Below, piece by piece: positions 17,463 to 28,312 of a stretch of 64,000 nucleotides of DNA. This stretch comes from Paraburkholderia rhynchosiae. GTDB taxonomy: Bacteria; Pseudomonadota; Gammaproteobacteria; Burkholderiales; Burkholderiaceae. A program made the position numbers and the translations under genes. The notes under the pieces are model-generated. The model was not told the origin of the DNA and searched no databases. It worked only from the letters and a program-made list of their open reading frames with translations. The stretch is taken from contig NZ_PNXY01000014.1 of the NCBI RefSeq assembly GCF_002879865.1, forward strand, positions 62,001 through 126,000, in the 5' to 3' direction. Position 1 is the stretch's first letter. Every line of letters starts with the position of its first letter.

Positions 17463-17990
17463 TCAATTGCCCGAGGCCGCGAGAGCCTTGAGCACCTGAT
17501 CCGTGATGTCGATACGCGGGCTCACATACACCGCTTCCTGCACGATCAGATCGTAGTGCTGCGCCTCGGCGATCTGCTTGATCACCTTGTTCGCGCGGTC
17601 CAGCACCGCTGCCAGCTCTTCATTGCGACGCTGATTCAGGTCTTCGCGAAATTCGCGTTGCTTGCGCTGAAAGTCCGTGTCCAGTTGCGACAGATCGCGC
17701 TGCTTTTGCGCACGATCCGCCGATGACATCGACGCGCCGCTCTTGTCGAGCGAATCGGACATCGACTTCAGCTTCTGCGCCATGTCCGCGAGATCCTTGT
17801 CGCGCTTGGCGAACTCGGCCTCCAGCTTGACCTGGGCCGCTTTCGCCGCAGCGGATTCCCGCAAAATCCGGTCGGAATTCACCGCGGCAATCCTGGCTTC
17901 CTGTGCGTGCGCCACTCCGACGCCCAGCGTCATTGCCAGCGCCAGCGCGCAAGCCACACGTTTCGAAAACATACCGGTTAGCAAAGTCAT
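17463..17990 (-). CDS. skp: periplasmic OmpH/Skp-family chaperone
   Basis: Holds unfolded outer-membrane proteins in the periplasm and delivers them to BamA. It is 175 residues from ATG 17990. The signal peptide is FSKRVACALALAMTLGVGVAHA with cleavage after AHA. The mature protein is a charged helical OmpH domain (LEAEFAKRDKDLADMAQKLK, a long coiled coil) ending in a short beta segment (VSPRIDITDQVLKAL). A second in-frame ATG at 17972 (MFSKRV) gives a more compact signal peptide; the Shine-Dalgarno sequence does not settle the choice. It lies directly downstream of bamA, its functional partner. Confidence 0.93.
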   Translation of the reverse strand: MTLLTGMFSKRVACALALAMTLGVGVAHAQEARIAAVNSDRILRESAAAKAAQVKLEAEFAKRDKDLADMAQKLKSMSDSLDKSGASMSSADRAQKQRDLSQLDTDFQRKQREFREDLNQRRNEELAAVLDRANKVIKQIAEAQHYDLIVQEAVYVSPRIDITDQVLKALAASGN

Positions 17991-18031
17991 CCTCTCGATA
18001 CTGTTGTTTGGCGAGCCGCCCGCAGCGCGGA

Positions 18032-20344
18032 TCAGAACGCCGTCCCAATCTGGAACTGGAACTTCTGATACTGGTCGCCCGTATGCTTGGTGAGCGGGAA
18101 GCCCAGGCTGAGCTTGAGCGGTCCGATCGGCGAAATCCATGCAAGACCGACACCGTAGCCGTAACGCAGACCGTTCGCACCGTTCGACGTGGCGGCGTTA
18201 CTCGCGTCGGCCCACACGTTACCGGCATCCAGGAACGTGAACACGCGCAAGGTCCGATCGTAGCCGGTGCCCGGCAGCGGGAAGGTCAATTCGATATTGC
18301 CGACGAGCAGCTTCGAGCCGCCGATCGGATCGCCGGTCGTGGCGTCGCGCGGGCCGAGCGAGCTCGGCTCGTAGCCGCGGACCGAACCGATACCGCCCGC
18401 GTAGTAGTTCTTGAAAATCGGGTATGGCTTGCCGCCCATGCCCTTGCCGTAGCCGCCCTGGAAGTTGAAGCCCAGCACGAAGCCGCGCGAAAACGAGTAA
18501 TAGTACTGCGCGTTGATGTCGGCCTTGTAGTATTGCGTGCCGCCAATCGGCGTGCCGTATTCAGCGTTCGCCTGCGTAAAGTAGCCGCGGCTCGGCACAA
18601 GCGCGCTGTCACGCGCGTCGCGCGACCAGCCCACCGTTACCGGCACATTGTTCGAAACGCGGCCGAAATCCTTCACGTATTGCTTGTACGACGCAGGCGT
18701 ATTGGCGTCGACGTCGAGCTGGTTCTGCTCAAGACCCGCGCCGAAATACACGGTGTCGACTTCCGAGAAGGGAATGCCGAACTTCAGGTCTCCACCAACC
18801 GTGACGATCTTGAAGCTGGAATCGGTCGAGTAGTACAGCGGCTGATACGTACGGTAGTAGACGTCGGTAATACGCTTGATGCCGTCGACCGTGAAGTACG
18901 GGTCGACCTGCGTGACCGTCAACGTACGGTAGGTTTTCGCGGTGTTGATGTTCACCGCGAGACTCGTGCCCGAACCGAACACGTTGTCCTGCGAGACGCC
19001 TGCCGAGAGCACCACCTTGTCGGTCGACGAAAAGCCCGCGCCCAGCGTGATCGCGCCGGTCGGCTTTTCAGCGACCTTGACGTCCACGTCGACCTGGTCC
19101 GGCGTACCTTCCACGGGAATCGTGGTCACGTCGACGTCGGTAAAGTAGCCGAGACGGTTGATACGGTCTTTCGAGAGCGCGAGGCGGTTCGAGTCGAACC
19201 ACGAGCTTTCGAGTTGGCGCATTTCGCGGCGCACCACTTCGTCGCGCGTGCGCGTGTTGCCGACCACATTGATACGGCGCACGTAGACCCGGCGGCTCGG
19301 GTCCACCTGCAGCGTCAGGTCGACCTTGTGGTTGGTCTGGTCGATTTGCGGCTGCGCGTTGACAGTCGCAAACGCATAGCCGTATTCGCCCAGTTTGTCG
19401 ACGATAGCCTTGGTGGTGGATTGCAGCTTTTCAGCCGAAAAGCGGTCGCCCGGTTTGATCTTGATGAGCTTGGCCAATTCCGGCTCGCGGTCGAGCAGAT
19501 TGCCGGCCAGCTTGATGTTCGAGATCGTGTACGGCTCGCCTTCATGCAGCGTGACCGTCAGATACATGTCCTTCTTGTCCGGCGTGATCGACACCTGGGT
19601 CGACTCGATATTGAACTCGAGATAGCCGCGGTTCAGATAATACGAGCGGACATTTTCCAGGTCGCCGGTGAGCTTGTCTTTCGCGTACAGGTCGTTCTTC
19701 GTGTACCACGAGAACCAGTTCGGCGTGGACAACTGCATTTCGTCGCGCAGCGTGCCCGTGCTGAACGCCTTGTTGCCGATGAAGTTGATCTGGCGGATCT
19801 TCGCGCTCGGCCCTTCGGCCACCGAGAACAGCACCGAGACGCGATTGCGGTCGATCGGCGTGATGGTGGTCGTGACTTCGGCCGCGTAGTAGCCGCGCGT
19901 CAGATACTGACGCTTCAGCTCCTGCTCGGCCTTGTCGACCAGCGCCTTGTCATAGTAACGGCCTTGCGACAAGCCGACGGCACGCAGCGCCTTGGTCAGG
20001 TTTTCCTTGTCGAACTCGTGAATGCCCGCGAAATCGATGGTGCCGATAGCCGGACGCTCCAGCACCTGCACGATGACCACATTGCCTTCGGTCGCGATCT
20101 TGACGTCGTTGAAAAAGCCCGTTGCGTACAGTGCGCGAATGGCTTCCGATGCCTTGTCGTCGCTGAACGTGTCACCCTGCTTGATGGGCAGATAGGCGAA
20201 CACGGTACCAGGTTCGACGCGTTGCAATCCCTCGATCCGGATGTCTTGCACCACGAAGGGCGTGGTTGCGTGTGCAACCAGCCCATGCGCGGCGATTGCC
20301 GCGGTTATAACCGTCTTCGGAACAAAGCGATGAGGTTTAAACAA
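18032..20344 (-). CDS. bamA: outer membrane protein assembly factor BamA
   Basis: Central pore of the BAM complex, inserting beta-barrel proteins into the outer membrane. It is 770 residues. A signal peptide (about 1-26, ending VAHA) is followed by five POTRA domains from FVVQDIRIEGLQRVEPGT to about residue 420, then a 16-strand barrel. Surface-loop segments include GGIGSVRGYEPSSLGPR, which contains the conserved VRGY/F motif of lid loop 6. The protein ends in the C-terminal Phe expected for an outer-membrane protein. It lies between rseP (67 bases) and skp (41 bases). Confidence 0.98.
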   Translation of the reverse strand: MFKPHRFVPKTVITAAIAAHGLVAHATTPFVVQDIRIEGLQRVEPGTVFAYLPIKQGDTFSDDKASEAIRALYATGFFNDVKIATEGNVVIVQVLERPAIGTIDFAGIHEFDKENLTKALRAVGLSQGRYYDKALVDKAEQELKRQYLTRGYYAAEVTTTITPIDRNRVSVLFSVAEGPSAKIRQINFIGNKAFSTGTLRDEMQLSTPNWFSWYTKNDLYAKDKLTGDLENVRSYYLNRGYLEFNIESTQVSITPDKKDMYLTVTLHEGEPYTISNIKLAGNLLDREPELAKLIKIKPGDRFSAEKLQSTTKAIVDKLGEYGYAFATVNAQPQIDQTNHKVDLTLQVDPSRRVYVRRINVVGNTRTRDEVVRREMRQLESSWFDSNRLALSKDRINRLGYFTDVDVTTIPVEGTPDQVDVDVKVAEKPTGAITLGAGFSSTDKVVLSAGVSQDNVFGSGTSLAVNINTAKTYRTLTVTQVDPYFTVDGIKRITDVYYRTYQPLYYSTDSSFKIVTVGGDLKFGIPFSEVDTVYFGAGLEQNQLDVDANTPASYKQYVKDFGRVSNNVPVTVGWSRDARDSALVPSRGYFTQANAEYGTPIGGTQYYKADINAQYYYSFSRGFVLGFNFQGGYGKGMGGKPYPIFKNYYAGGIGSVRGYEPSSLGPRDATTGDPIGGSKLLVGNIELTFPLPGTGYDRTLRVFTFLDAGNVWADASNAATSNGANGLRYGYGVGLAWISPIGPLKLSLGFPLTKHTGDQYQKFQFQIGTAF

Positions 20345-20411
20345 CGTGCTTCCCCAGTGTGTATAGCTGCATCAGGTCGGACGGTCGCCATTGTGAGCGC
20401 CGCCGGACACT

Positions 20412-21869
<1,458 letters not shown>

Positions 21870-21876
21870 ATGCGCC

Positions 21877-23082
21877 TCACTGGACGGCGCGTTCCGTGCG
21901 ACGGGCGGCGTCAGGCAGACGTGCAATGAATTCGGCGGCGGCACGGCGCGCGACGGCGTCCGCTTCGATCACGTCTTCAAGCGCGTGCGCGCTGCGGTTC
22001 GGCAACGCGTTCAGCACCGAGTCGACCACTTGCGCGATCGCCATGAAGCCGATCTGGCGCGACAGGAACGCTTCAACAGCAATTTCGTTCGCGGCGTTAA
22101 GCGCCGCGCTGGCGACGCCGCCTTCGGCGAGCGCCTTCATAGCCAGTGCCAGACACGGGAAACGCGTATAGTCCGGCTTCTCAAACGACAGCGACGCGAT
22201 TTGCACCAGATCGAGTTGCGCGACGCCCGAGTCCACGCGATCCGGGAACGCGAGCGCGTGGGCGATCGGCGTGCGCATGTCGGGATTGCCGAGTTGTGCG
22301 AGGACCGAGCCGTCGGCGTACGAAACCAGCGAGTGAATCACGCTTTGCGGATGAATCAGCACGTCGATGCGCTCGCCCGGCAAACCGAACAGCCAATGCG
22401 CCTCGATCACTTCGAGGCCTTTGTTCATCATCGTGGCAGAGTCGACCGAGATCTTGCGGCCCATCACCCAGTTCGGATGCTTGCAGGCTTCTTCCGGCGT
22501 GACGTCGACAAGCGTGGCCGGTTCACGCGTGCGAAACGGTCCGCCCGAAGCGGTGAGAATGATCTTGGAGACGCCGCCATGCAGTGCGGCTTCGCGCGGC
22601 AGGCACTGGAAAATCGCGTTATGTTCGCTGTCGACCGGCAACAGCACAGCGCCGTTGTCGTGGACCGCGTCCATGAAGATCGCGCCGGACATGACCAGCG
22701 CTTCCTTGTTGGCAAGCAGAATCCGCTTGCCGGCGCACGCGGCGGCGAGGCTCGGCGCGAGGCCCGCCGCGCCGACGATTGCCGCCACCACGGTGTCGCA
22801 GCCGCTGCTCTCCGACACGTCGACGAGCGCCTGAGCCCCGTAGGTGACTTCGGTCTTGCAGCCGGCTTCGCGCAGCTTGCCCGCGACGCGCGCGGCGGTG
22901 TCGGCGTCGCCGACCACCGCAACTTCGGGCTGAAAGCGCAGGCATTGCTCGACGAGCTTGTCGCCGTTGCGGTGCGCGGTGAGCGCATAAATCGAAAACC
23001 GCTGCGGATGACGCGCGACGACGTCGAGCGTGCTGTCTCCAATCGAGCCCGTGGAACCGAGCAATGTCAGACGTTTTTGCAT
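21877..23082 (-). CDS. dxr: 1-deoxy-D-xylulose 5-phosphate reductoisomerase
   Basis: Commits DXP to the MEP isoprenoid pathway, feeding UppS and quinone synthesis; target of fosmidomycin. It is 401 residues from MQKRLTLLGSTGSIGDSTLD (NADPH-binding motif). The catalytic loop has TASGGPF and the metal/substrate segment is NWVMGRKISVDSATMMNKGLE-like. The C-terminal helical domain ends near the stop. I chose the ATG at 23082, 10 bases after cdsA, over a start 33 bases upstream that would run into cdsA. Confidence 0.98.
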   Translation of the reverse strand: MQKRLTLLGSTGSIGDSTLDVVARHPQRFSIYALTAHRNGDKLVEQCLRFQPEVAVVGDADTAARVAGKLREAGCKTEVTYGAQALVDVSESSGCDTVVAAIVGAAGLAPSLAAACAGKRILLANKEALVMSGAIFMDAVHDNGAVLLPVDSEHNAIFQCLPREAALHGGVSKIILTASGGPFRTREPATLVDVTPEEACKHPNWVMGRKISVDSATMMNKGLEVIEAHWLFGLPGERIDVLIHPQSVIHSLVSYADGSVLAQLGNPDMRTPIAHALAFPDRVDSGVAQLDLVQIASLSFEKPDYTRFPCLALAMKALAEGGVASAALNAANEIAVEAFLSRQIGFMAIAQVVDSVLNALPNRSAHALEDVIEADAVARRAAAEFIARLPDAARRTERAVQ

Positions 23083-23092
23083 ATCTCTTTCT

Positions 23093-23914
23093 CTAGCCGA
23101 GCAGCAGCATGGCAAGCGGCAGCACCGGCAACAAAGCGTCGATGCGATCGAGCACGCCGCCGTGCCCCGGCAACAGGCCGCTCGAATCTTTCACGCCGGC
23201 CTGGCGTTTCAACATGGATTCAAAAAGGTCACCCACCACGCTGAATGCCACCAGCAAGGTCAGTACGAGCAGCGTGCGCGCGGCGCCCCAATGGGCCCAT
23301 AACTCAGAATACAAGGTCGGCCCGAACACATGCAAAAAGACGGCCGCCGCCGCGACGATCATCACCACGACCCAGCCGCCGATTGCGCCCTCCCACGTCT
23401 TGCCCGGACTGATGGCGGGCGCGAGCTTGTGCTTGCCGAACGCCTTCCCAGAGAAGTATGCGCCGATATCGGCGAGCCATACCAACAGGAGCAGCGACAG
23501 CACGAAAGACACGCCCTGCATCCGCGCGGCGACGAGAGCATGCCAGCACGCGACGAATACCACAATCCCGGCAAGGAACAGGAAGCTGCGCCAGGCGCCT
23601 TGCGCGAGCGCCGGCTTGCGCAGCAGCACGAACGGACCGGCGATCACCCAGAAGATAGCGGCCGCCTGATAAAACGGCCGGGCTCCGTCGACGCCGATGC
23701 CAAGCCGCGTGCTCGCGACCAGTGCGACCGCGGCGACCAGCGCGTAGATCACCGGGCCGGCGCCGCCGAGCTTGAGCAGGCGCGCCCACTCCCATGCGGC
23801 GAACACGACAACGAAAGCGATCAGCGCGCCGAATGCGCCAACCGGAGCGAACAACGTGACGGGCAGGAACACCGCCAGGAGCACAATCGCCGTGATGACA
23901 CGGGTTTTTAGCAT
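23093..23914 (-). CDS. cdsA: phosphatidate cytidylyltransferase
   Basis: Makes CDP-diacylglycerol from phosphatidate and CTP, the branch point of phospholipid synthesis, in the inner membrane. It is 273 residues with about eight membrane segments. The CdsA signature is at the C-terminus (KDSSGLLPGHGGVLDRID) and is preceded by GDLFESMLKRQ. Its first seven bases overlap the end of uppS, so the two are coupled. Its product is the substrate pool for the cardiolipin synthase at 49 kb. Confidence 0.97.
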   Translation of the reverse strand: MLKTRVITAIVLLAVFLPVTLFAPVGAFGALIAFVVVFAAWEWARLLKLGGAGPVIYALVAAVALVASTRLGIGVDGARPFYQAAAIFWVIAGPFVLLRKPALAQGAWRSFLFLAGIVVFVACWHALVAARMQGVSFVLSLLLLVWLADIGAYFSGKAFGKHKLAPAISPGKTWEGAIGGWVVVMIVAAAAVFLHVFGPTLYSELWAHWGAARTLLVLTLLVAFSVVGDLFESMLKRQAGVKDSSGLLPGHGGVLDRIDALLPVLPLAMLLLG

Positions 23915-24690
23915 GGAAGCGAATCGACGTTTTGCGATTGCGGCTCGAGTTGAGCACTGGTGCGGCCGAAACGGCGCTCGCGCTCCGCATACGAAGCGAT
24001 AGCGTGACCGAGCGCGTCGGCGTCGAAATCCGGCCAGAACGTGTCGGTGAAGTAGAACTCTGTGTAGGCGAGCTGCCAGAGCAGGAAATTGCTGACGCGC
24101 CGCTCGCCGCCGGTGCGGATGAACAGATCCGGCTCTGGCGCATAAGCCATGGACAGGTGCTCGGCGAACGATTCCTCGTTGATCTCGACGGCCTTGCCCG
24201 CCAGCGCCGATTGTTCCGCAAGCTTGCGGGTGGCCTGCATGATGTCCCAGCGGCCGCCGTAATTCGCGGCGATAGTGAGCGTGAGGCGCGTATTGCGCGC
24301 GGTCTTGGTCTCCGCGCGCTTGATCAGGTCACGGATGCGCGCATCGAACCGATCGAGGTCGCCGACCACCCGCAGACGGATGCCGTTCGCGTGCAGCTTG
24401 CCAATTTCGCGCTCAAGCGCGGTGACGAACAGGCGCATGAGGAACGACACTTCGTCGTTCGGGCGGCGCCAGTTTTCCGAGCTGAAGGCAAACAGCGTCA
24501 GGTATTCGACGCCCTGGCGGGCGCACGCCTCGACGGCCGCACGCACCGCGTCGACGCCGCGCGTATGCCCGGCCACGCGCGGCAAGCGGCGCTGGGTGGC
24601 CCAGCGGCCGTTGCCATCCATGATGATCGCGATATGTCGCGGCACCGCGGCGACATCAGGCACGCGCACGGTTGAGCTGGTGTAGGTCAT
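23908..24690 (-). CDS. uppS: undecaprenyl diphosphate synthase
   Basis: Cis-prenyltransferase making the C55 carrier lipid for peptidoglycan and O-antigen. It is 260 residues. The catalytic Asp is in IIMDGNGRWA, followed by GHTRGVDAVR, FSSENWRRP and the C-terminal LFIRTGGERRVSNFLLWQ block. It overlaps cdsA by seven bases and is 164 bases after frr. The N-terminal about 17 residues before RHIAIIMDG are variable in the family. Confidence 0.97.
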   Translation of the reverse strand: MTYTSSTVRVPDVAAVPRHIAIIMDGNGRWATQRRLPRVAGHTRGVDAVRAAVEACARQGVEYLTLFAFSSENWRRPNDEVSFLMRLFVTALEREIGKLHANGIRLRVVGDLDRFDARIRDLIKRAETKTARNTRLTLTIAANYGGRWDIMQATRKLAEQSALAGKAVEINEESFAEHLSMAYAPEPDLFIRTGGERRVSNFLLWQLAYTEFYFTDTFWPDFDADALGHAIASYAERERRFGRTSAQLEPQSQNVDSLPC

Positions 24691-24810
24691 GGCCGTCGGG
24701 ACAATAACTGCAAATGAAGAAGTAAAAACCGTGAAACTGGTGCGTGCTCCAGAGCTGGCGCTTCACGGTTCACATTTCGCGCCGGCCCGGAAGCTGCACG
24801 AAAACCGCAA

Positions 24811-24838
24811 GAAAACCGGGGGCGGCCCGGCGTTTTCT
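24811..24838 (-). terminator. possible terminator downstream of frr
   Basis: GAAAAC-CGGG with CCCG-GC-GTTTTC forms a hairpin with one two-base bulge and T-rich sequence on the minus-strand 3' side, 17 bases after the frr stop. It would attenuate rather than isolate the downstream uppS-cdsA genes, which show no clear promoter of their own. Confidence 0.4.
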
Positions 24839-24854
24839 TCGAAGCCGGATGAGC

Positions 24855-25415
24855 TCAGACCGTCATGATCTCCGCTTCTTTGGTCACGACGAGCTTGTCG
24901 ATCTCAGCGACGAATTTGTCCGTCAACTTCTGAACGTCGTCGCCTGCGCGACGCTCGTCGTCTTCTGAAATTTCCTTATCTTTAACGAGCTTCTTCAGTT
25001 GCTCGTTCGCATCACGGCGCAGGTTGCGGACAGCGATCTTGGCCGTTTCGGCTTCGCTCTTGACCACTTTGGTCAGTTCGCGGCGGCGTTCTTCGGTCAG
25101 CGCGGGCATCGGCACGCGTATCACGTCGCCCTGGGTGGCCGGGTTCAGACCGAGGTCCGACTCGCGGATCGCCTTTTCGACCACCTGAACCATCTTCTTT
25201 TCCCACGGCTGCACGCCGATCGTGCGTGCGTCGATCAGCGTCAGGTTCGCCACTTGGGAAATCGGCACCGGCGAACCGTAGTAATCGCACTGGATGTGAT
25301 CGAGCAGGCCCGTGTGTGCACGGCCCGTCCGGATTTTCGACAGATCGTTCTTGAACGCGTCGATGGAGCGCTGCATCTTTTGTTCAGCGCCCTTTCTGAT
25401 ATCAGCCACAGACAT
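24855..25415 (-). CDS. frr: ribosome recycling factor
   Basis: Splits post-termination ribosomes together with EF-G. It is 186 residues, the standard length, starting MSVADIRKGAEQKMQRS. The three-helix bundle and small beta domain are intact, with KIRTGRAHTGLLDHIQCDYYG at the hinge and TEERRRELTKVVK in the long helix. It follows pyrH by 100 bases in the conserved tsf-pyrH-frr order. Confidence 0.98.
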   Translation of the reverse strand: MSVADIRKGAEQKMQRSIDAFKNDLSKIRTGRAHTGLLDHIQCDYYGSPVPISQVANLTLIDARTIGVQPWEKKMVQVVEKAIRESDLGLNPATQGDVIRVPMPALTEERRRELTKVVKSEAETAKIAVRNLRRDANEQLKKLVKDKEISEDDERRAGDDVQKLTDKFVAEIDKLVVTKEAEIMTV

Positions 25416-25515
25416 TTTTAAACCTCCGAACCTTCAAAACGGTGTGAGCCGGCCAGCACGCGCGGTATGCGGCGGCCCGGGCTCGCGTCAAAGCCCACGT
25501 TATGTGAACGAGAGT

Positions 25516-26229
25516 TTACACGTGGACGAGCGTGCCTTCGTCCTCGCCGAGCACGATGCGCTTCAGCGCACCCGGCTTGACGATCGAAAACACGCGAATC
25601 GGCAGCTTCTGATCGCGGCACAACGCGAACGCCGTGGCGTCCATGACCTGCAGATTGCGGCCGATTGCCTCGTCGAAGCTGATCGTGGTGTAGCGCGTCG
25701 CGCTCGGATCTTTCTTCGGGTCGGCTGAATAGACGCCGTCAACCTTGGTGGCTTTCAGCACGACTTCCGCGCCGATTTCCGAACCGCGCAGCGCAGCGGC
25801 CGTGTCGGTCGTGAAGAACGGGTTGCCGGTGCCGGCCGCAAAAATCACGACTTTTCCTTCTTCGAGCTGGCGAATCGCGCGCGGACGGATGTACGGCTCG
25901 ACCACCTGATCCATACGCAGCGCCGATTGCACACGCGCCTCGATGCCGGCATGACGCATGGCATCCTGCAACGCCAGCGCGTTCATCATGGTGGCCAGCA
26001 TGCCCATATAGTCGGCTGTAGCACGGTCCATACCGGCCGCGCCGCCCGCGACGCCGCGAAAAATATTGCCGCCGCCAATCACCACGGCCAACTGCGTTCC
26101 GAGACGGACCACTTCGGCCACGTCCGCCACCATTCGTTCGATGGTCGCGCGATTGATGCCAAAGGCATCGTCGCCCATCAGAGCTTCACCGGAGAGTTTG
26201 AGCAGGACGCGTTTGTAGGCAGTGGGCAT
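25516..26229 (-). CDS. pyrH: uridylate kinase
   Basis: Phosphorylates UMP to UDP; hexameric amino-acid-kinase-fold enzyme. It is 237 residues starting MPTAYKRVLLKLSGEALMGD. It has the nucleotide-binding GGGNIFRG motif, the UMP site around MDRATADYMGMLATMMNAL, and ATP-site residues at FAAGTGNPFFTTDTAAALR. It lies 221 bases downstream of tsf. Confidence 0.98.
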   Translation of the reverse strand: MPTAYKRVLLKLSGEALMGDDAFGINRATIERMVADVAEVVRLGTQLAVVIGGGNIFRGVAGGAAGMDRATADYMGMLATMMNALALQDAMRHAGIEARVQSALRMDQVVEPYIRPRAIRQLEEGKVVIFAAGTGNPFFTTDTAAALRGSEIGAEVVLKATKVDGVYSADPKKDPSATRYTTISFDEAIGRNLQVMDATAFALCRDQKLPIRVFSIVKPGALKRIVLGEDEGTLVHV

Positions 26230-26391
26230 AGGGGGTATCCAGATCGCGCAGAACAGGGCAACAACAAGGGACTAATGTAGGGGTGAAACGCTGATTCGGG
26301 CAAGCGCCGCCAAATTGATGAGCCCTCGGGACTCGTCAACGGCGGCTGCGCAGCGAGGATCCGCCCGCGCGCAGCCTTGCGGCGCCGCCGA

Positions 26392-26418
26392 CCGCGGCAC
26401 AGTCTTGCTCTGCCGCGG
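26392..26418 (-). repeat. inverted repeat downstream of tsf
   Basis: Perfect 8-base arms CCGCGGCA / TGCCGCGG with an 11-base loop, 33 bases after the tsf stop. No T-run follows on the minus strand, so it may be a pausing or RNA-stability hairpin rather than an intrinsic terminator. Confidence 0.5.
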
Positions 26419-26450
26419 GTACCACGGTACTGGCTAAAGCTCGTTGAAAC

Positions 26451-27332
26451 TTATTGTTGCTTTGCAGCAGCCACTTGAGCGGCAACTTCAGCAGCGAAGT
26501 CGTCCTGCTTCTTCTCGATGCCTTCGCCGACCACGAACAGTGCGAACTTCTGGACGCTCGCGTTGCCAGCCTTCAGCATCTGTTCGATCGTCTGCTTGTC
26601 GTTCTTAACGAACGTCTGGTTCAGCAGCGATACTTCCTTCAGGTACTTCTGCACGCTGCCCTCGACCATCTTGGCGACGATTTCAGCCGGCTTGCCGGAT
26701 TCGGCGGCCTTCTGTTCAGCGATGCTGCGTTCCTTGGCGATCAGGTCCGCCGGCACGTCGTCCGACGACAGCGAGACGGGCTTCATGGCGGCGATGTGCA
26801 TGGCCACGTCCTTGCCCACCTGCTCGTCCGCGCCCGTGTACTCAACCAGCACGCCGATGCGTGTGCCGTGCAGGTACGCCGCCAGCTTGTTCGACGTCTC
26901 GAAGCGCACGAAACGGCGGATTGACAGGTTTTCACCGATCTTGCCGACCAGTGCGAGGCGCACTGCGTCGACGGTTTGGCCGTCGAGCGGCAGCGCCGAC
27001 AGGGCAGCGACGTCAGCCGGGTTTTGCGCGGCGACCAGCTCGGCGATCTTCTTCGAGAAAGCCAGGAAGTCGTCGTTCTTCGAAACGAAGTCGGTTTCGC
27101 AGTTCAGCTCGACGAGCGATCCTGCGTTGCCGCCGATGAACGAAGCGACCACGCCTTCAGCCGTGACGCGCGATGCAGCCTTGCTCGCCTTGTTGCCCAG
27201 CTTCACGCGCAGCAGCTCTTCAGCGCGCGCCATGTCGCCGTCGGCTTCCGTCAGCGCCTTCTTGCATTCCATCATCGGCGCGTCGGTCTTTGCGCGCAGT
27301 TCTGCAACCATGCTTGCGGTAATTGCCGCCAT
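26451..27332 (-). CDS. tsf: elongation factor Ts
   Basis: Nucleotide exchange factor for EF-Tu. It is 293 residues. The N-terminal UBA-like domain has the TDAPMMECKKALTEADGD signature, then the core domain with the VELNCETDFVSKN motif. There are two adjacent ATG codons. The second (27332) has AAGGAG six bases upstream and gives the usual MAAITASMVAELR start, so I chose it. It is separated from rpsB by a strong terminator-like hairpin, an arrangement known to lower tsf expression relative to rpsB in other bacteria. Confidence 0.98.
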   Translation of the reverse strand: MAAITASMVAELRAKTDAPMMECKKALTEADGDMARAEELLRVKLGNKASKAASRVTAEGVVASFIGGNAGSLVELNCETDFVSKNDDFLAFSKKIAELVAAQNPADVAALSALPLDGQTVDAVRLALVGKIGENLSIRRFVRFETSNKLAAYLHGTRIGVLVEYTGADEQVGKDVAMHIAAMKPVSLSSDDVPADLIAKERSIAEQKAAESGKPAEIVAKMVEGSVQKYLKEVSLLNQTFVKNDKQTIEQMLKAGNASVQKFALFVVGEGIEKKQDDFAAEVAAQVAAAKQQ

Positions 27333-27507
27333 CATTTGCTCCTTGAGTTCCGTCTGTGTTGCGTCTGTGTTTGCGTCTATCACACGCCGCCCGGACTTCG
27401 ATACCGGCGGCAAGAATTCGTTTCAGCGTTATGCGCATCTTTTTGCGAACAACGCTTCGGGCACCGCTCCAGCAAGGAGACAGCGCCCCACTACAACGTC
27501 GCGACTT

Positions 27508-27541
27508 AAAAAAAGGGGGCCTGTAGAAAGCCCCCTTTTTT
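27508..27541. terminator. terminator/attenuator between rpsB and tsf
   Basis: A7-GGGGGC, a 9-base loop, then GCCCCC-T7: a symmetrical intrinsic terminator 20 bases after the rpsB stop. Since tsf has no obvious promoter of its own, partial read-through probably sets the S2/EF-Ts ratio. Confidence 0.88.
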
Positions 27542-27559
27542 GCCGGACACGGGGCAGCT

Positions 27560-28312
27560 TTACGCTTCCGCGTTGACCTCGACGAACTCGTCGCCGTCGT
27601 CGCCGCGCGCAGCCTGCACCACTTCGTTGACCGCATTGGCGCGGCCTTCGAGGATCGCGTCAGCCACGCCGGCCGCGTACAGAGCGACGGCCTTGCTGGC
27701 GTCGTCGTTACCTGGGATCACGTAGTCGATGCCTTCCGGCGAGTGGTTCGTATCGACCACTGCGATGACCGGCACGCCGAGCTTGTTCGCTTCGGTCACG
27801 GCAATCTTGTGGTAGCCGACGTCGACCACGAAAATCGCGTCCGGAATACCGCCCATGTCCTTCACGCCGCCGATCGACTTTTGCAGCTTGGCCATTTCGC
27901 GTTCGAACAGCAGCGCTTCCTTCTTGCTCATGCGTTCGGTTTCGCCTGCTTCCAGCGCCGCTTCCATGTCCTTCAGGCGCTTGATCGATACCTTCAGCGT
28001 CTTGAAGTTGGTCAGCATGCCGCCGAGCCAGCGTGCGTTGACGAACGGCATGCCGGCGCGCTGCGCTTCCTGGGCGATCGTGTCGCGCGACTGACGCTTC
28101 GTGCCGACGAACAGGATGGTGCCGCGATTTGCCGCCAGCTGACGCGCGTACTTCAGCGCGTCGTTGTACATCGGCAGCGTCTTTTCGAGGTTGATGATGT
28201 GAATCTTGTTGCGATGGCCGAAAATGAAGGGAGCCATCTTCGGGTTCCAGAAGCGCGTTTGGTGACCGAAGTGGACACCGGCTTCCAGCATTTGACGCAT
28301 GGTAACTGCCAT
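27560..28312 (-). CDS. rpsB: 30S ribosomal protein S2
   Basis: Late-assembling 30S protein at the head-body junction. It is 250 residues with family signatures MLEAGVHFGHQTRFWNPKM and, in the second half, PDAIFVVDVGYHKIAVTEA and GVPVIAVVDTNHSPEGIDYVIPGND. The acidic C-terminus (ARGDDGDEFVEVNAEA) is typical. It is first in the rpsB-tsf-pyrH-frr operon, preceded by a leader of about 330 bases. S2 is known to repress its own operon in E. coli through such a leader; whether it does here is inference. Confidence 0.98.
   Translation of the reverse strand: MAVTMRQMLEAGVHFGHQTRFWNPKMAPFIFGHRNKIHIINLEKTLPMYNDALKYARQLAANRGTILFVGTKRQSRDTIAQEAQRAGMPFVNARWLGGMLTNFKTLKVSIKRLKDMEAALEAGETERMSKKEALLFEREMAKLQKSIGGVKDMGGIPDAIFVVDVGYHKIAVTEANKLGVPVIAVVDTNHSPEGIDYVIPGNDDASKAVALYAAGVADAILEGRANAVNEVVQAARGDDGDEFVEVNAEA

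Noticed and set aside
26392..26418. Inverted repeat after tsf as an intrinsic terminator
   Set aside because: No T-run on the minus-strand 3' side; kept only as an inverted repeat.
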